DNA of 9,291 nucleotides from JAGMCJ01 sp046761005 (GCA_046761005.1 JBHIFI010000063.1:1-9291), one strand, 5' to 3'. Numbered from the stretch's first letter, positions 1-6,418 are shown. A program made the numbers and translations. Notes: generated by a model not told the origin, from the sequence alone.

Positions 1-14
1 ACTTCAGCAAACCG

Positions 15-62
15 AAAAATAGAAATAAGAACGTTGAGTAGAGAGAGGCCCCAGGGGGTGAT
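15..62 (+). promoter_or_regulatory. Putative pdxS promoter and Shine-Dalgarno
   Basis: A GGTGAT motif at 57-62, inside a GGGGGTGAT run, sits five bases before the ATG at 68. It fits the archaeal 16S rRNA 3' end and fixes this start. An A-rich TATA-like stretch (AGAAATAAG, 21-29) would place transcription initiation near 50-54, giving a short leader that still carries the ribosome site. The ribosome site is clear; the TATA element is weak. Confidence 0.45.
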
Positions 63-67
63 AAACA

Positions 68-1087
68 ATGCCTCTAGATTTGGATTTGAGGAAACTTGGG
101 TTCGGCACCGAACTTCTCAAGAGGGGATTTGCAAAGATGCAGAAGGGCGGGGTTATCATGGATGTTACAAACGCCGAGCAAGCGGTAGTCGCAGAAGAAG
201 CCGGCGCCGTCGCAGTTATGTCACTTGAGAGGGTTCCCGCCGACATAAGGTCTGCGGGCGGAGTTGCCAGAATGGCTGATCCGAAGAAGATTGAAGAGAT
301 AATCGACTCGGTTACAATTCCTGTCATGGCAAAGACAAGGATTGGTCATTTTGCTGAGGCTCAGGCACTAGAAACTCTTGGAGTTGATATGGTTGACGAA
401 TCTGAGGTTCTCACTCCCGCAGACCCATTCTTCCACATTGACAAGAAGAAATTCAAGATTCCCTTCGTTTGCGGAGCAAGAAGTCTCGGCGAAGCGGTTA
501 GAAGGATATTCGAGGGTGCCGCAATGATACGAACGAAGGGAGAGGCGGGTACGGGTAATGTGGTTGAGGCGGTTCGTCACATTAGACTGATGAACTTCTC
601 TATCGCCAGACTTTGCCAGTTGGCCGAAACTGAGATGCACAGAACCGCTGAGAAATACGCGGAGAAGTATCTTGTTCTTGCACAAACCGTGAAGTCTCAG
701 ATGGCAGATGAGGGAGCAGATTTCTCCGTGATGACCATCTTTGGCGGAAAGACTCATTCGGTGATTGCTGAGGAAATCTACGGAGTCCTGAAAGAGGTCG
801 TGAAGATGAAGAGGCTTCCCGTGGTCAATTTCGCCGCTGGGGGTATAGCTACACCCGCTGATGCAGCTATCATGATGCAACTTGGCTGTGATGGCGTTTT
901 TGTGGGCTCTGGAATCTTCAAGTCAGAGAATCCTTCCGTCAGGGCAAAAGCAATCGTTGAGGCTGTTACGAATTTCGATGATCCCTCAGTCGTAGCCGAG
1001 GTTTCAAAATCTCTGGGTGAGCCCATGAAGGGGCTTGATATCAGCGAGATTCCTGAGCACGAGCGACTTCAAGAGCGCGGGTTCTAG
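68..1087 (+). CDS. pdxS: Pyridoxal 5'-phosphate synthase subunit PdxS
   Basis: PdxS (SNZ/Pdx1 family) makes pyridoxal 5'-phosphate from ribose 5-phosphate, glyceraldehyde 3-phosphate and ammonia supplied by the glutaminase PdxT; it is a cytosolic (beta/alpha)8 barrel forming double hexameric rings. The 339-residue product carries the family hallmarks: Asp32 in the GGVIMDVTN strand, Schiff-base Lys89 in VMAKTRIGH, the second catalytic Lys157 in TKGEAGTGN, and the phosphate-binding NFAAGGIATPADAA (254-267) and GVFVGSGIFK (276-285). It is longer than the roughly 294-residue bacterial enzymes because of extra sequence around 195-232, as in methanogen PdxS. The start follows a good ribosome site (57-62). 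No pdxT partner is visible, so it must lie elsewhere or left of the window. The 3' end overlaps the convergent GTPase gene by 47 bp. Identification is essentially certain. Confidence 0.98.
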   Translation: MPLDLDLRKLGFGTELLKRGFAKMQKGGVIMDVTNAEQAVVAEEAGAVAVMSLERVPADIRSAGGVARMADPKKIEEIIDSVTIPVMAKTRIGHFAEAQALETLGVDMVDESEVLTPADPFFHIDKKKFKIPFVCGARSLGEAVRRIFEGAAMIRTKGEAGTGNVVEAVRHIRLMNFSIARLCQLAETEMHRTAEKYAEKYLVLAQTVKSQMADEGADFSVMTIFGGKTHSVIAEEIYGVLKEVVKMKRLPVVNFAAGGIATPADAAIMMQLGCDGVFVGSGIFKSENPSVRAKAIVEAVTNFDDPSVVAEVSKSLGEPMKGLDISEIPEHERLQERGF

Positions 1088-2027
1088 CCTCTTCCGCCGC
1101 AATTTCTTTCAGCTCCTCAACTCCCTCACCAGTTAGCGCGGATATTTGAATTCGAGACGATTCTCTGTCCATCAAGTCCGACTTGTTCTCCACAACGACC
1201 AAGGGTATGTCAGTGAATTGCTCAGAGACTATTCTCAAGAGGCTCTCCTGTCTGGACACATCATATCCACATGTTTCTGTTAAGTCGAGGATGAAGATGA
1301 TTGCATGCGCCAGGAATCGCAGAGCTGCAATCGCCTGTTTCTCTATCTCATTTCTCTTGGACATCTCCCTGTCAAGCAGACCAGGTGTGTCGATGACTTG
1401 GTACCGCGTATGGTCCTGGTCAAAATGGCCCAGAGAAACCTTCTTTGTCGTGAATGGATAGTTCTCCACCCTTGGCTTTCCTGAAGACATCGCTCTCACA
1501 AGTAGTGATTTCCCGACGTTCGGATATCCAGCTATGACTATCGTAGGTACACTTGGGTCGATTGTGGGCATTCTGCGCATCCTATTTCTGGCATCTATGA
1601 GAAAATCCAAGTCGCTAGAAATCTGCTTCACGAATGATGATATTCGCCCAAAGGCTTCTTTCCTTTGCTTTTCCACCTCTTCGTAATTCTTTGCTCTCCG
1701 TATTATCCTGACGTACGAACCTCTCATTTCTTTGGATTTCTCCACACACCACTTGAGCGCTCCCAGGGACTTCTTGAGATTGTCCTTACCCGCCAAGATG
1801 TCAACCATTTCCGAGTAAAATGGGTGCAACCCTTCTACCGACGGAAACCCCTTCTCATAGCGTGTCAAAGTGGACTCTATGACCTTGTGGAGCACTTCGA
1901 TCTTCTTGATAGAAGACTTCTTGGCAATATCGATTTTCCTTTTTCCCTTCACCGAAACTTTCGATAGTTTCTTAAAAGCTTTGTTGAGAAGCTCCTCAGA
2001 AGTCATGACCGATGGTAGCTTGAACAT
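1041..2027 (-). CDS. NOG1-family (Obg/HflX-related) GTPase
   Basis: A cytosolic TRAFAC-class GTPase of the archaeal NOG1 type; eukaryotic NOG1 acts in large ribosomal subunit assembly, so a role in 50S biogenesis is inferred. Numbered from the upstream ATG at 2039, it has a helical N-terminal domain (about 15-160) with many basic and acidic residues, then the G domain: G1 GYPNVGKS (171-178), G2 Thr in YPFTTK (195-200), G3 DTPG (217-220), G4 NKSD (285-288) and G5 SAL (300-302). The chosen ATG at 2027 gives an N-terminus reading MFKLPSVMTSEELLNKAF, typical of the archaeal family, and lies about 28 bases from a TATA-like CTATTTAG, fitting a leaderless mRNA. The ATG at 2039 (four residues longer) is possible, but neither has a ribosome site. 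It is last in the minus-strand cluster, and its final 15 codons lie antisense to pdxS. Confidence 0.93.
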   Translation of the reverse strand: MFKLPSVMTSEELLNKAFKKLSKVSVKGKRKIDIAKKSSIKKIEVLHKVIESTLTRYEKGFPSVEGLHPFYSEMVDILAGKDNLKKSLGALKWCVEKSKEMRGSYVRIIRRAKNYEEVEKQRKEAFGRISSFVKQISSDLDFLIDARNRMRRMPTIDPSVPTIVIAGYPNVGKSLLVRAMSSGKPRVENYPFTTKKVSLGHFDQDHTRYQVIDTPGLLDREMSKRNEIEKQAIAALRFLAHAIIFILDLTETCGYDVSRQESLLRIVSEQFTDIPLVVVENKSDLMDRESSRIQISALTGEGVEELKEIAAEEARTRALEVARAQESR

Positions 2028-2051
2028 CCCAAAGGTCATCGTTGTTGAAAA

Positions 2052-2059
2052 CTAAATAG
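2052..2059 (-). promoter_or_regulatory. TATA-like element of the GTPase gene
   Basis: On the minus strand this reads CTATTTAG, centred about 28 bases upstream of the ATG at 2027, the usual distance from a TATA box to an archaeal transcription start. No Shine-Dalgarno sequence precedes either candidate start, so the transcript is probably leaderless. It lies in the 43-bp gap after the VTT protein gene, so the GTPase can be expressed on its own as well as by read-through. Confidence 0.45.
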
Positions 2060-2082
2060 TTGTGTTCTTGGATTGAGAGGCT

Positions 2083-2598
2083 TCAAGACGGCATGAGGCC
2101 AAACGACTTGAATAATATGGCAATGACCAACGAACGGACTATTGCAGCAACGAAATTGACACTAAGAAAGAGCCTCAGTTGGAGAATCTCGCCCTCCTCA
2201 TTGAACAGGGAATATACGTATATTGGAACTGTGTCCGTCATCAGAGGGATGCTCAAGAGTATGAGGAGGCCAACGTAGCGCGTCCTTCGAACGAACTTGA
2301 TCATACCATCAACGAATCTTCTCGCGAGTCTGTATCCTTCCGACCATCTCCTGATATTATCCTCGACTTTAATGCCCAAAAAGAAGATTCCCCAGGAGCC
2401 CATTGTTTTCCCTAATGCCATCGTGAGCGTGGCACCTGTATAGAGCCATAGATCTCCTTTCAAAAGAGGCCATATCAGTGCGATTTCTATCGGTATCGGC
2501 AATATGATGGCTACTAGAACACTATAGACAAAGAGTAGCGGGAAGAAGAAAGCCGGATTCGTGAAAACTTCTTCAAGAACGGCAATCAAATCTGCCAT
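2083..2598 (-). CDS. Small VTT/DedA-like integral membrane protein
   Basis: A 171-residue membrane protein. Hydrophobic segments lie near 16-40 and 50-76, with further ones near 107-130 and 143-166. The first segment contains PIPIEIALI and the second has a glycine-rich TMALGKTMGSWGIFFLG. This pairing resembles the VTT (SNARE-associated/DedA) fold, whose members are proposed lipid scramblases or transporters, but the resemblance is by pattern only and the substrate is unknown. Basic residues cluster between 80 and 107 (RRWSEGYRLARR, KFVRRTR), probably a cytoplasmic loop. The ATG at 2598 follows the Taw1 stop by 30 bp with only a weak AGG 12 bases upstream, so it is probably translated from the Taw1 transcript. 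It could be another small membrane family; that it is a real membrane protein gene is well supported. Confidence 0.8.
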   Translation of the reverse strand: MADLIAVLEEVFTNPAFFFPLLFVYSVLVAIILPIPIEIALIWPLLKGDLWLYTGATLTMALGKTMGSWGIFFLGIKVEDNIRRWSEGYRLARRFVDGMIKFVRRTRYVGLLILLSIPLMTDTVPIYVYSLFNEEGEILQLRLFLSVNFVAAIVRSLVIAILFKSFGLMPS

Positions 2599-2628
2599 TG
2601 AACTCGAACCTGAACAATCTTATGCGTA

Positions 2629-3594
2629 TTAAAATGGAACGGGGGAAGGGATTCTCCTATCCTTGCTTCCAGAACCAAGGAGAACGACCCTGCTCTCTCT
2701 CCTTTCATCCAGAATAGGATATTCAAGCGCCTCAGAAAGTCTCTCAGAAAAATCGCGAATTCTTTCATGACTTGGCATGTTTTCCCACTTCATTCGATTT
2801 CTGGAAGCGCCGACAAAGACATATCCCTTTGCCTCGACAAAATCCGGTTCAGCTCGACTGATCAGACTTGAATATGCATCCTCACACGTTATATTCCAGT
2901 CATCGATGAGGGTGAGTCTGATAACCTTCCTGGTGTCCAGTTCCTTCATGAGCTCAAGAGACTTGAGAAGGTCGGACCAAGACCTCTGAGACATGGGGGA
3001 GCAGAGCCTCTTGTAGATATCAACGGTGGGCGCTGCCAAAGTGATGTAGAGCTGAGTAGGTAGTGGATCTAGATGCGAGAGGACTCGTGGGAGAGTACCA
3101 TTACTCACAAGAAATGTGCTCATTCCTCTTTCATGGCATTCCTGAATGAGCTGTCCGAGTTTTGGATAGAATGTGGGCTCACCAGCCAGGGACATGGCGA
3201 CGTGTCTGGGCACAGAGGCTTCCTTCCATTTCTCCATGCTGCAACGGCTGTCGCCCTTGAAACCCGAGATCAATTCTCTTTGAGCTCTCAAGCACTCATC
3301 CAGAATCGATTCTGGGTCATCTATCCTATCAAACTTGGGTTTGGAAAAGTTCTGAACCCTCCAACAGAACAGACAGTTCATATTGCATTGATCCACTGTG
3401 GGGGTCATCTGAAGACAACGGTGAGATTCAATACCATAGAAGGTTTCCTTGTAGCACGCCCTTTTTCTAATCAGCTTCTCTCTCAACCAATGACAGAGCT
3501 TTACCGCCGAATGGTTGCCAACAACCCTGTAGCCCTGTCTTTCCAGCAGACGTCTCTTTTCGGGATCCACGGATTCTTCATGGTAGCAAAGCAA
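2629..3594 (-). CDS. taw1: tRNA 4-demethylwyosine synthase, radical SAM (Taw1/TYW1)
   Basis: Taw1 converts N1-methylguanosine at position 37 of tRNA-Phe, with pyruvate, to 4-demethylwyosine, the tricyclic step of wyosine synthesis. The radical SAM cluster cysteines are Cys70, Cys74 and Cys77 (CNMNCLFC). Cys34, Cys47 and Cys60 have the 13/13 spacing of the second [4Fe-4S] cluster known in the Methanocaldococcus enzyme. AGEPTFYP (137-144) resembles the SAM-contacting glycine strand, and the C-terminal third (about 250-308, with NMPSHERIRDF) matches the wyosine base formation region. At 321 residues it is close to the family's usual length. There is no ATG before the cysteines: the best start is TTG at 3594, 15 bases after the RFC stop, preceded by GAGAGG overlapping that stop. 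It looks translationally linked to the clamp-loader gene. Confidence 0.95.
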   Translation of the reverse strand: MLCYHEESVDPEKRRLLERQGYRVVGNHSAVKLCHWLREKLIRKRACYKETFYGIESHRCLQMTPTVDQCNMNCLFCWRVQNFSKPKFDRIDDPESILDECLRAQRELISGFKGDSRCSMEKWKEASVPRHVAMSLAGEPTFYPKLGQLIQECHERGMSTFLVSNGTLPRVLSHLDPLPTQLYITLAAPTVDIYKRLCSPMSQRSWSDLLKSLELMKELDTRKVIRLTLIDDWNITCEDAYSSLISRAEPDFVEAKGYVFVGASRNRMKWENMPSHERIRDFSERLSEALEYPILDERRESRVVLLGSGSKDRRIPSPVPF

Positions 3595-3603
3595 TAAACA
3601 CTT

Positions 3604-3611
3604 TTCCTCTC
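3604..3611 (-). promoter_or_regulatory. Shine-Dalgarno of taw1 overlapping the RFC stop
   Basis: On the minus strand the RFC-large stop TGA (3612-3610) runs straight into GAGAGG and an A-rich spacer, then TTG at 3594-3592. This purine-rich site is the only evident ribosome site for taw1. It decides for the TTG start, since the same frame is closed by that TGA and contains no ATG upstream of the iron-sulphur cysteines. Confidence 0.6.
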
Positions 3612-4995
3612 AGAACTGACTCAAATCCTTTTGCCCTGGCTCCTTTTCCCTCTCGAAATCCTCAATCTCCTTGATCTCAACAGCTTCTCCTTCCCTTAGT
3701 CTCCTTGCTTGCTCCATTGTTTGCCTGACAGCGGGGGAATCCTCTTTCTCATCAAGAAGGAAGGAAACTTCTCTCTCATTCAGATCGAGTCTTGCGGTCA
3801 TCGCCACTCTGAATTCGAAGTCGTTGAGGAAGAGATAAGAGAAACTGGGAAGTATGTCGGACCTAGCGACATTAGAAGAAGTGAATGTCTCCCTGCCTAT
3901 TTTCTCACACACAGAGCGAAGGGTTCTTCTCACCGCCCTTGATCTGGACATCTTCGTGAGCCAAAGGGGGAATCTGTAGCTCCTCTGTGGGGATACCGAA
4001 CCCTTTCTGGCGACAGAAACGCCACACGTCATGAGATCGGATGCGTACGACCAAAGCCCGTAGTACCGCCTTCTTCTCACACGTCCAAGATACACATCTG
4101 CTTTCGATAGAGAATCAAAACCTGCGCTGAGATCGTCTGGCTCTCTGTATTCAAGAGGTAGGTTCTCATCTATCCACAGGATGAGCGTTTCCGGGGATTC
4201 ATCCAAAGCCATGACGCTCTCCCTCGATTTCCTGCAACTCCCTGATCTGAGTATATCTCGGACGCTATCGAAAATGGTCTTCCTCGCATCCCGGTATCCG
4301 AGAGCTACCACGTCGTCGTGGGTTACTTCCTTTTTTCCCTCAGCAAGAGACTGCAAGTCGTTTACGCCAGCCCTCATGTCTCCGTTGGCCCTTTCAGTAA
4401 TATGATCCAGGGCCTCCTCGTCTATCTTGAAACCCTCTTTCTTGGCGATTTCTCTGAGCGCGGTCTTTATTCGAGAGGGCCTCAGCAGTTCAAAACGGAT
4501 GGTCCTGCACAGCGACTTTATGGCTGAGGATCTTCTTGTTAGAGCGTAGTAGTCATTCACTATCAACACTATCGGCTGCTTCGTGCTCCTAATCGTTTCG
4601 GTGATTGCGCCTATTCCTCCCGCATCCTCCTTGCCGAAGAGATTGTCAGCCTCGTCCAAGATGATGAGCTTCCTCCTGCCCTCTTTGGATGATACGTACT
4701 CCCCCTCGCTCGTGAATGTCTCTCCGAGTGCTCCGAGAAGAGCCACACTCCTGACGGAGTCGGCATTTCGGGTGTCAGAAGCATTCATTTCCACAACACC
4801 CCATCCGAAATCGTTTGCCAGGGCGAGAGCTGCGCTCGTTTTTCCAATTCCAGGAGCACCTACGAGAATGACGGCTTTCTTTCCGCGGCCCGCCTCCCAC
4901 GCCTCTGCCCATTTTCTTAGGTCAGCCACAGCCGCTCTATTGCCGACTACCTTGTCAAGGGTTGCCGGGCGATATTTCTCCGTCCACTCAATCAT
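3610..4995 (-). CDS. rfcL: Replication factor C large subunit (clamp loader)
   Basis: RFC-L is the single large subunit of the archaeal clamp loader, which with four RFC-S subunits opens and loads PCNA at primer ends using ATP. The 461-residue product has RFC box motifs in order: EKYRP (6-10), Walker A GAPGIGKT (46-53), Walker B LIILDEAD (110-117), sensor 1 Asn147 (LIVND) and sensor 2 Arg208 in NGDMRAGVNDLQ (204-215). The helical collar domain follows (about 235-400), then a charged tail. The last seven residues, QKDLSQF, form a minimal PCNA-interacting peptide (Gln455, Leu458, Phe461). The ATG at 4995 has no ribosome site, but a TATA-like ATTAAG lies about 26 bases upstream, suggesting a leaderless first gene of the cluster. 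The length fits archaeal RFC-L, and no RFC-S gene is in the window. Confidence 0.97.
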   Translation of the reverse strand: MIEWTEKYRPATLDKVVGNRAAVADLRKWAEAWEAGRGKKAVILVGAPGIGKTSAALALANDFGWGVVEMNASDTRNADSVRSVALLGALGETFTSEGEYVSSKEGRRKLIILDEADNLFGKEDAGGIGAITETIRSTKQPIVLIVNDYYALTRRSSAIKSLCRTIRFELLRPSRIKTALREIAKKEGFKIDEEALDHITERANGDMRAGVNDLQSLAEGKKEVTHDDVVALGYRDARKTIFDSVRDILRSGSCRKSRESVMALDESPETLILWIDENLPLEYREPDDLSAGFDSLSKADVYLGRVRRRRYYGLWSYASDLMTCGVSVARKGSVSPQRSYRFPLWLTKMSRSRAVRRTLRSVCEKIGRETFTSSNVARSDILPSFSYLFLNDFEFRVAMTARLDLNEREVSFLLDEKEDSPAVRQTMEQARRLREGEAVEIKEIEDFEREKEPGQKDLSQF

Positions 4996-5017
4996 TGATT
5001 GTGAATAGACTGAGAGG

Positions 5018-5027
5018 ACTTAATCCT
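5018..5027 (-). promoter_or_regulatory. Possible TATA element of the rfcL-taw1 cluster
   Basis: The minus strand reads AGGATTAAGT, with ATTAAG centred about 26 bases before the rfcL ATG, the position expected for a leaderless transcript. The match to a TATA box is mediocre. Another A/T-rich patch (TTCATAAG, near 5030-5038) is an alternative. The rest of 4996-5147 shows no gene. Confidence 0.3.
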
Positions 5028-5147
5028 TCACTTATGAATCGCTTCGTTAAGTCCCCAAGTCATGATATTCAAGGCAATACCGATATCACGGCATCTAATA
5101 AAGCACTGAGCATTACTAGCCTGCAATCAGCGGAAGGAAAACTTCTC

Positions 5148-5282
5148 TTACTTGTCCTGTGAGTTCTCGAAAAAATCGCAGAGTTCCCGAATGAACTCGT
5201 CATACGTCTTGCGGAACTTCAACTTGTACAACCGATCCCGGGTTTCCGTTGAGATTTGAATACTCGTCAACTTCTTCTTCAT
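5148..5282 (-). CDS. 44-residue ribbon-helix-helix (antitoxin-like) protein
   Basis: A short open frame, ATG at 5282 to TAA at 5148, encoding 44 residues starting MKKKLTSIQIS. The layout is that of a ribbon-helix-helix DNA-binding protein: a beta strand KLTSIQIS (4-11), helix A TETRDRLYKLK (12-22), a short turn, then helix B TYDEFIRELCDFFE (26-39). Small archaeal proteins of this pattern (VapB-type antitoxins and related orphan families) bind operator DNA as dimers and often repress themselves. No PIN or other toxin gene is visible on either side, so it is an orphan, has lost its partner, or regulates the nearby recombinase. A basic N-terminus suits DNA contact. The ribosome site is weak (AAGG about 13 bases upstream). 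The protein pattern is convincing; the biological role is not shown. Confidence 0.72.
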   Translation of the reverse strand: MKKKLTSIQISTETRDRLYKLKFRKTYDEFIRELCDFFENSQDK

Positions 5283-5433
5283 ATATATTCAATAACCTTA
5301 TACAGAAACACGTAGTTATGGTTTTCTATTGCGCTAGGTATTCCAATTAATCACAGTGAAATATCGGAAGTATACGTCACCATGGGATGATAGATATACA
5401 TTATACCATACGTACTATGTCCCCCTATACTGT

Positions 5434-5456
5434 CCATAGAATTATGTTTCCTATGG
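5434..5456. repeat. Inverted repeat, 6-bp arms
   Basis: CCATAG at 5434-5439 and CTATGG at 5451-5456 are exact reverse complements separated by 11 bases. It lies in the A/T-rich gap downstream of the recombinase. Arms this short can occur by chance; it is listed because other small palindromes flank the recombinase. Confidence 0.35.
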
Positions 5457-5475
5457 TTAGTATTTCGGTCTATAG

Positions 5476-5492
5476 CGGACTTCGGTAGTCCG
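5476..5492. repeat. Hairpin just downstream of the recombinase gene
   Basis: CGGACT (5476-5481), loop TCGGT, then AGTCCG (5487-5492) form a perfect six-pair, mostly G+C stem 34 bases beyond the recombinase stop. No T-run follows on the minus strand, so it is not a classical terminator. It could be an mRNA-end structure or half of a recombination site. Confidence 0.5.
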
Positions 5493-5526
5493 AGGTTCGC
5501 TTTAGATAATGCAGGAATTGTGTTTT

Positions 5527-6369
5527 CTAGGTATGTCCGAGCTCCTCTGCTCTTTCAAGTTGCAGCGGTTCGTATTTCTGCCAGGGAACTCTGATCCGAT
5601 CAACCAGGACTCTCTGCACCTCATTGAAAAGGTCGACGTCAACGATCGCAGGATGATCTGCTTTCCAGATGATGTCGTCCCACTTTTGGTAACCAGCGTA
5701 GAGAGGATTCTTGAGAATCTTGGCAACAGTTTTTTTCTGCCAGACCTTCCCTGTTTTTGTGGGTATTCCACGTTCGTTGAGAGATTTTGCAATCATTCCG
5801 GTACTCTTACCTGAGAGCACTTCTTCGAAAATGATTCTTACGACTCCAGCCTCTTTTTCATTCTTGACGAACCCGCCATCGACATAGTCGTACCCGTATG
5901 GGTGGTTGGACCCCAAAATTCCGCCCACAGAAGACGCCTTCTGCCTCATTCCCATGTAGACTCTCTCTCCAATCTGCTCACTCTCGAGCTGAGCGATTCT
6001 TTGTATGATGTCAACGACGAACCTTCCCATCGCTGTACTAGTGTCAAGCGATTCTTGAACACTGTTGAACTCCTTCCCCCAACTCCTGAGGTCGTCCATC
6101 ATTTCCATGAAATTCTTGCTGTTTCTGTGAATGCGATCCATTTTCATAACCAGGATGGTATCCCATTTGTCTTTCTCCTCAAGCATTTCCTGATAAGCCG
6201 GTCTCTTAATGTCCCTACCGCTATGGCCGTCGTCGACATACTCACCCGCAATCTCCCATCCGCGAATATCGCAGTAGGAACGCAATCTCTCCTTCTGCGC
6301 TTCCAGTGAAAAACCTTCCTTGGCCTGGTCCTCTGTTGAAACTCGTATGTATATTGCAACGCGAGTCAT
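5527..6369 (-). CDS. Compact serine site-specific recombinase
   Basis: A 280-residue member of the serine (resolvase/invertase) recombinase superfamily, which cuts DNA through a phosphoserine link and rejoins it at specific sites. The catalytic domain (about 2-145) has nucleophile Ser11 in YIRVSTEDQ, Gln25 in SLEAQ, and KMDRIHRNS (76-84) with the conserved Arg pair. A long helix (about 117-143) and the 'Recombinase' DNA-binding domain (about 153-255) follow, with HPYGYDYV and the RGIPTKTGKVW motif. It then stops at residue 280, without the zinc ribbon and coiled coil typical of large serine recombinases (commonly 450-700 residues). The frame extends upstream to 6453, but the ATG at 6369 is preferred: it begins the conserved MTRVAIYIRVS and has a GGGGTG ribosome site. 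The gene sits among housekeeping genes with hairpin-rich flanks, suggesting acquisition by transfer. Confidence 0.93.
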   Translation of the reverse strand: MTRVAIYIRVSTEDQAKEGFSLEAQKERLRSYCDIRGWEIAGEYVDDGHSGRDIKRPAYQEMLEEKDKWDTILVMKMDRIHRNSKNFMEMMDDLRSWGKEFNSVQESLDTSTAMGRFVVDIIQRIAQLESEQIGERVYMGMRQKASSVGGILGSNHPYGYDYVDGGFVKNEKEAGVVRIIFEEVLSGKSTGMIAKSLNERGIPTKTGKVWQKKTVAKILKNPLYAGYQKWDDIIWKADHPAIVDVDLFNEVQRVLVDRIRVPWQKYEPLQLERAEELGHT

Positions 6370-6372
6370 TTG

Positions 6373-6418
6373 CACCCCATCCCGTGGGCAAACCCCTATA
6401 TGTTTCGGGCTATAAGAA
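6373..6418 (-). promoter_or_regulatory. Recombinase promoter and ribosome binding site
   Basis: Read on the minus strand: CTTATAGC (about 6410-6417) is a TATA-like box that would start transcription near 6387-6390. A GGGGTG ribosome site lies a few bases before the ATG at 6369, echoing the one before pdxS. A second A/T-rich motif (CATATAGG, about 6395-6402) is closer and would give an almost leaderless mRNA. The ribosome site decides for the 6369 start over the upstream ATG at 6453. Confidence 0.5.

Larger units (their letters stand above)
5283..5526. other. A/T-rich non-coding gap between RHH gene and recombinase
   Basis: No credible gene is seen in these 244 bases. G+C in 5281-5340 is 18 of 60, well below the neighbouring genes. 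The stretch holds a TATA-like TGTATAAGG (minus, 5296-5304) too close to the RHH start for a standard promoter, an inverted repeat CCATAG/CTATGG (5434-5439, 5451-5456), and a six-pair hairpin just past the recombinase stop (5476-5492). Confidence 0.6.

Noticed and set aside
2586..2768. A 60-codon minus-strand frame between taw1 and the VTT-like gene.
   Set aside because: Most of it overlaps the conserved C-terminal part of taw1 in another frame, and it shows no family pattern.
5000..5147. A possible PIN toxin start (MLSALLDAVISVL) downstream of the RHH gene.
   Set aside because: The frame stops after 14 codons, and the acidic catalytic residues of PIN domains cannot be followed in any frame.
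5417..5488. A 23-residue plus-strand frame in the A/T-rich gap.
   Set aside because: It has no ribosome site, no recognisable pattern, and runs into the hairpin; chance is the simpler explanation.
5475..5505. GAGGTTCGC after a hairpin looked like a tRNA T-arm and 3' end, which would make a recombinase attachment site.
   Set aside because: The flanking bases do not form a five-pair T stem, and no acceptor, D or anticodon arms can be folded around it.
5502..5792. A 96-codon minus-strand frame overlapping the recombinase 3' end as a frameshifted zinc-ribbon remainder.
   Set aside because: It lies within the intact recombinase frame, has no CxxC pairs and resembles no known domain; it is a shadow frame.
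5388..6402. CCCCTATA occurs on both sides of the recombinase (near 5421 and 6394) as a possible attachment-site duplication.
   Set aside because: Eight matching bases between two stretches of 250-300 bp are expected about once by chance, and the match does not extend.
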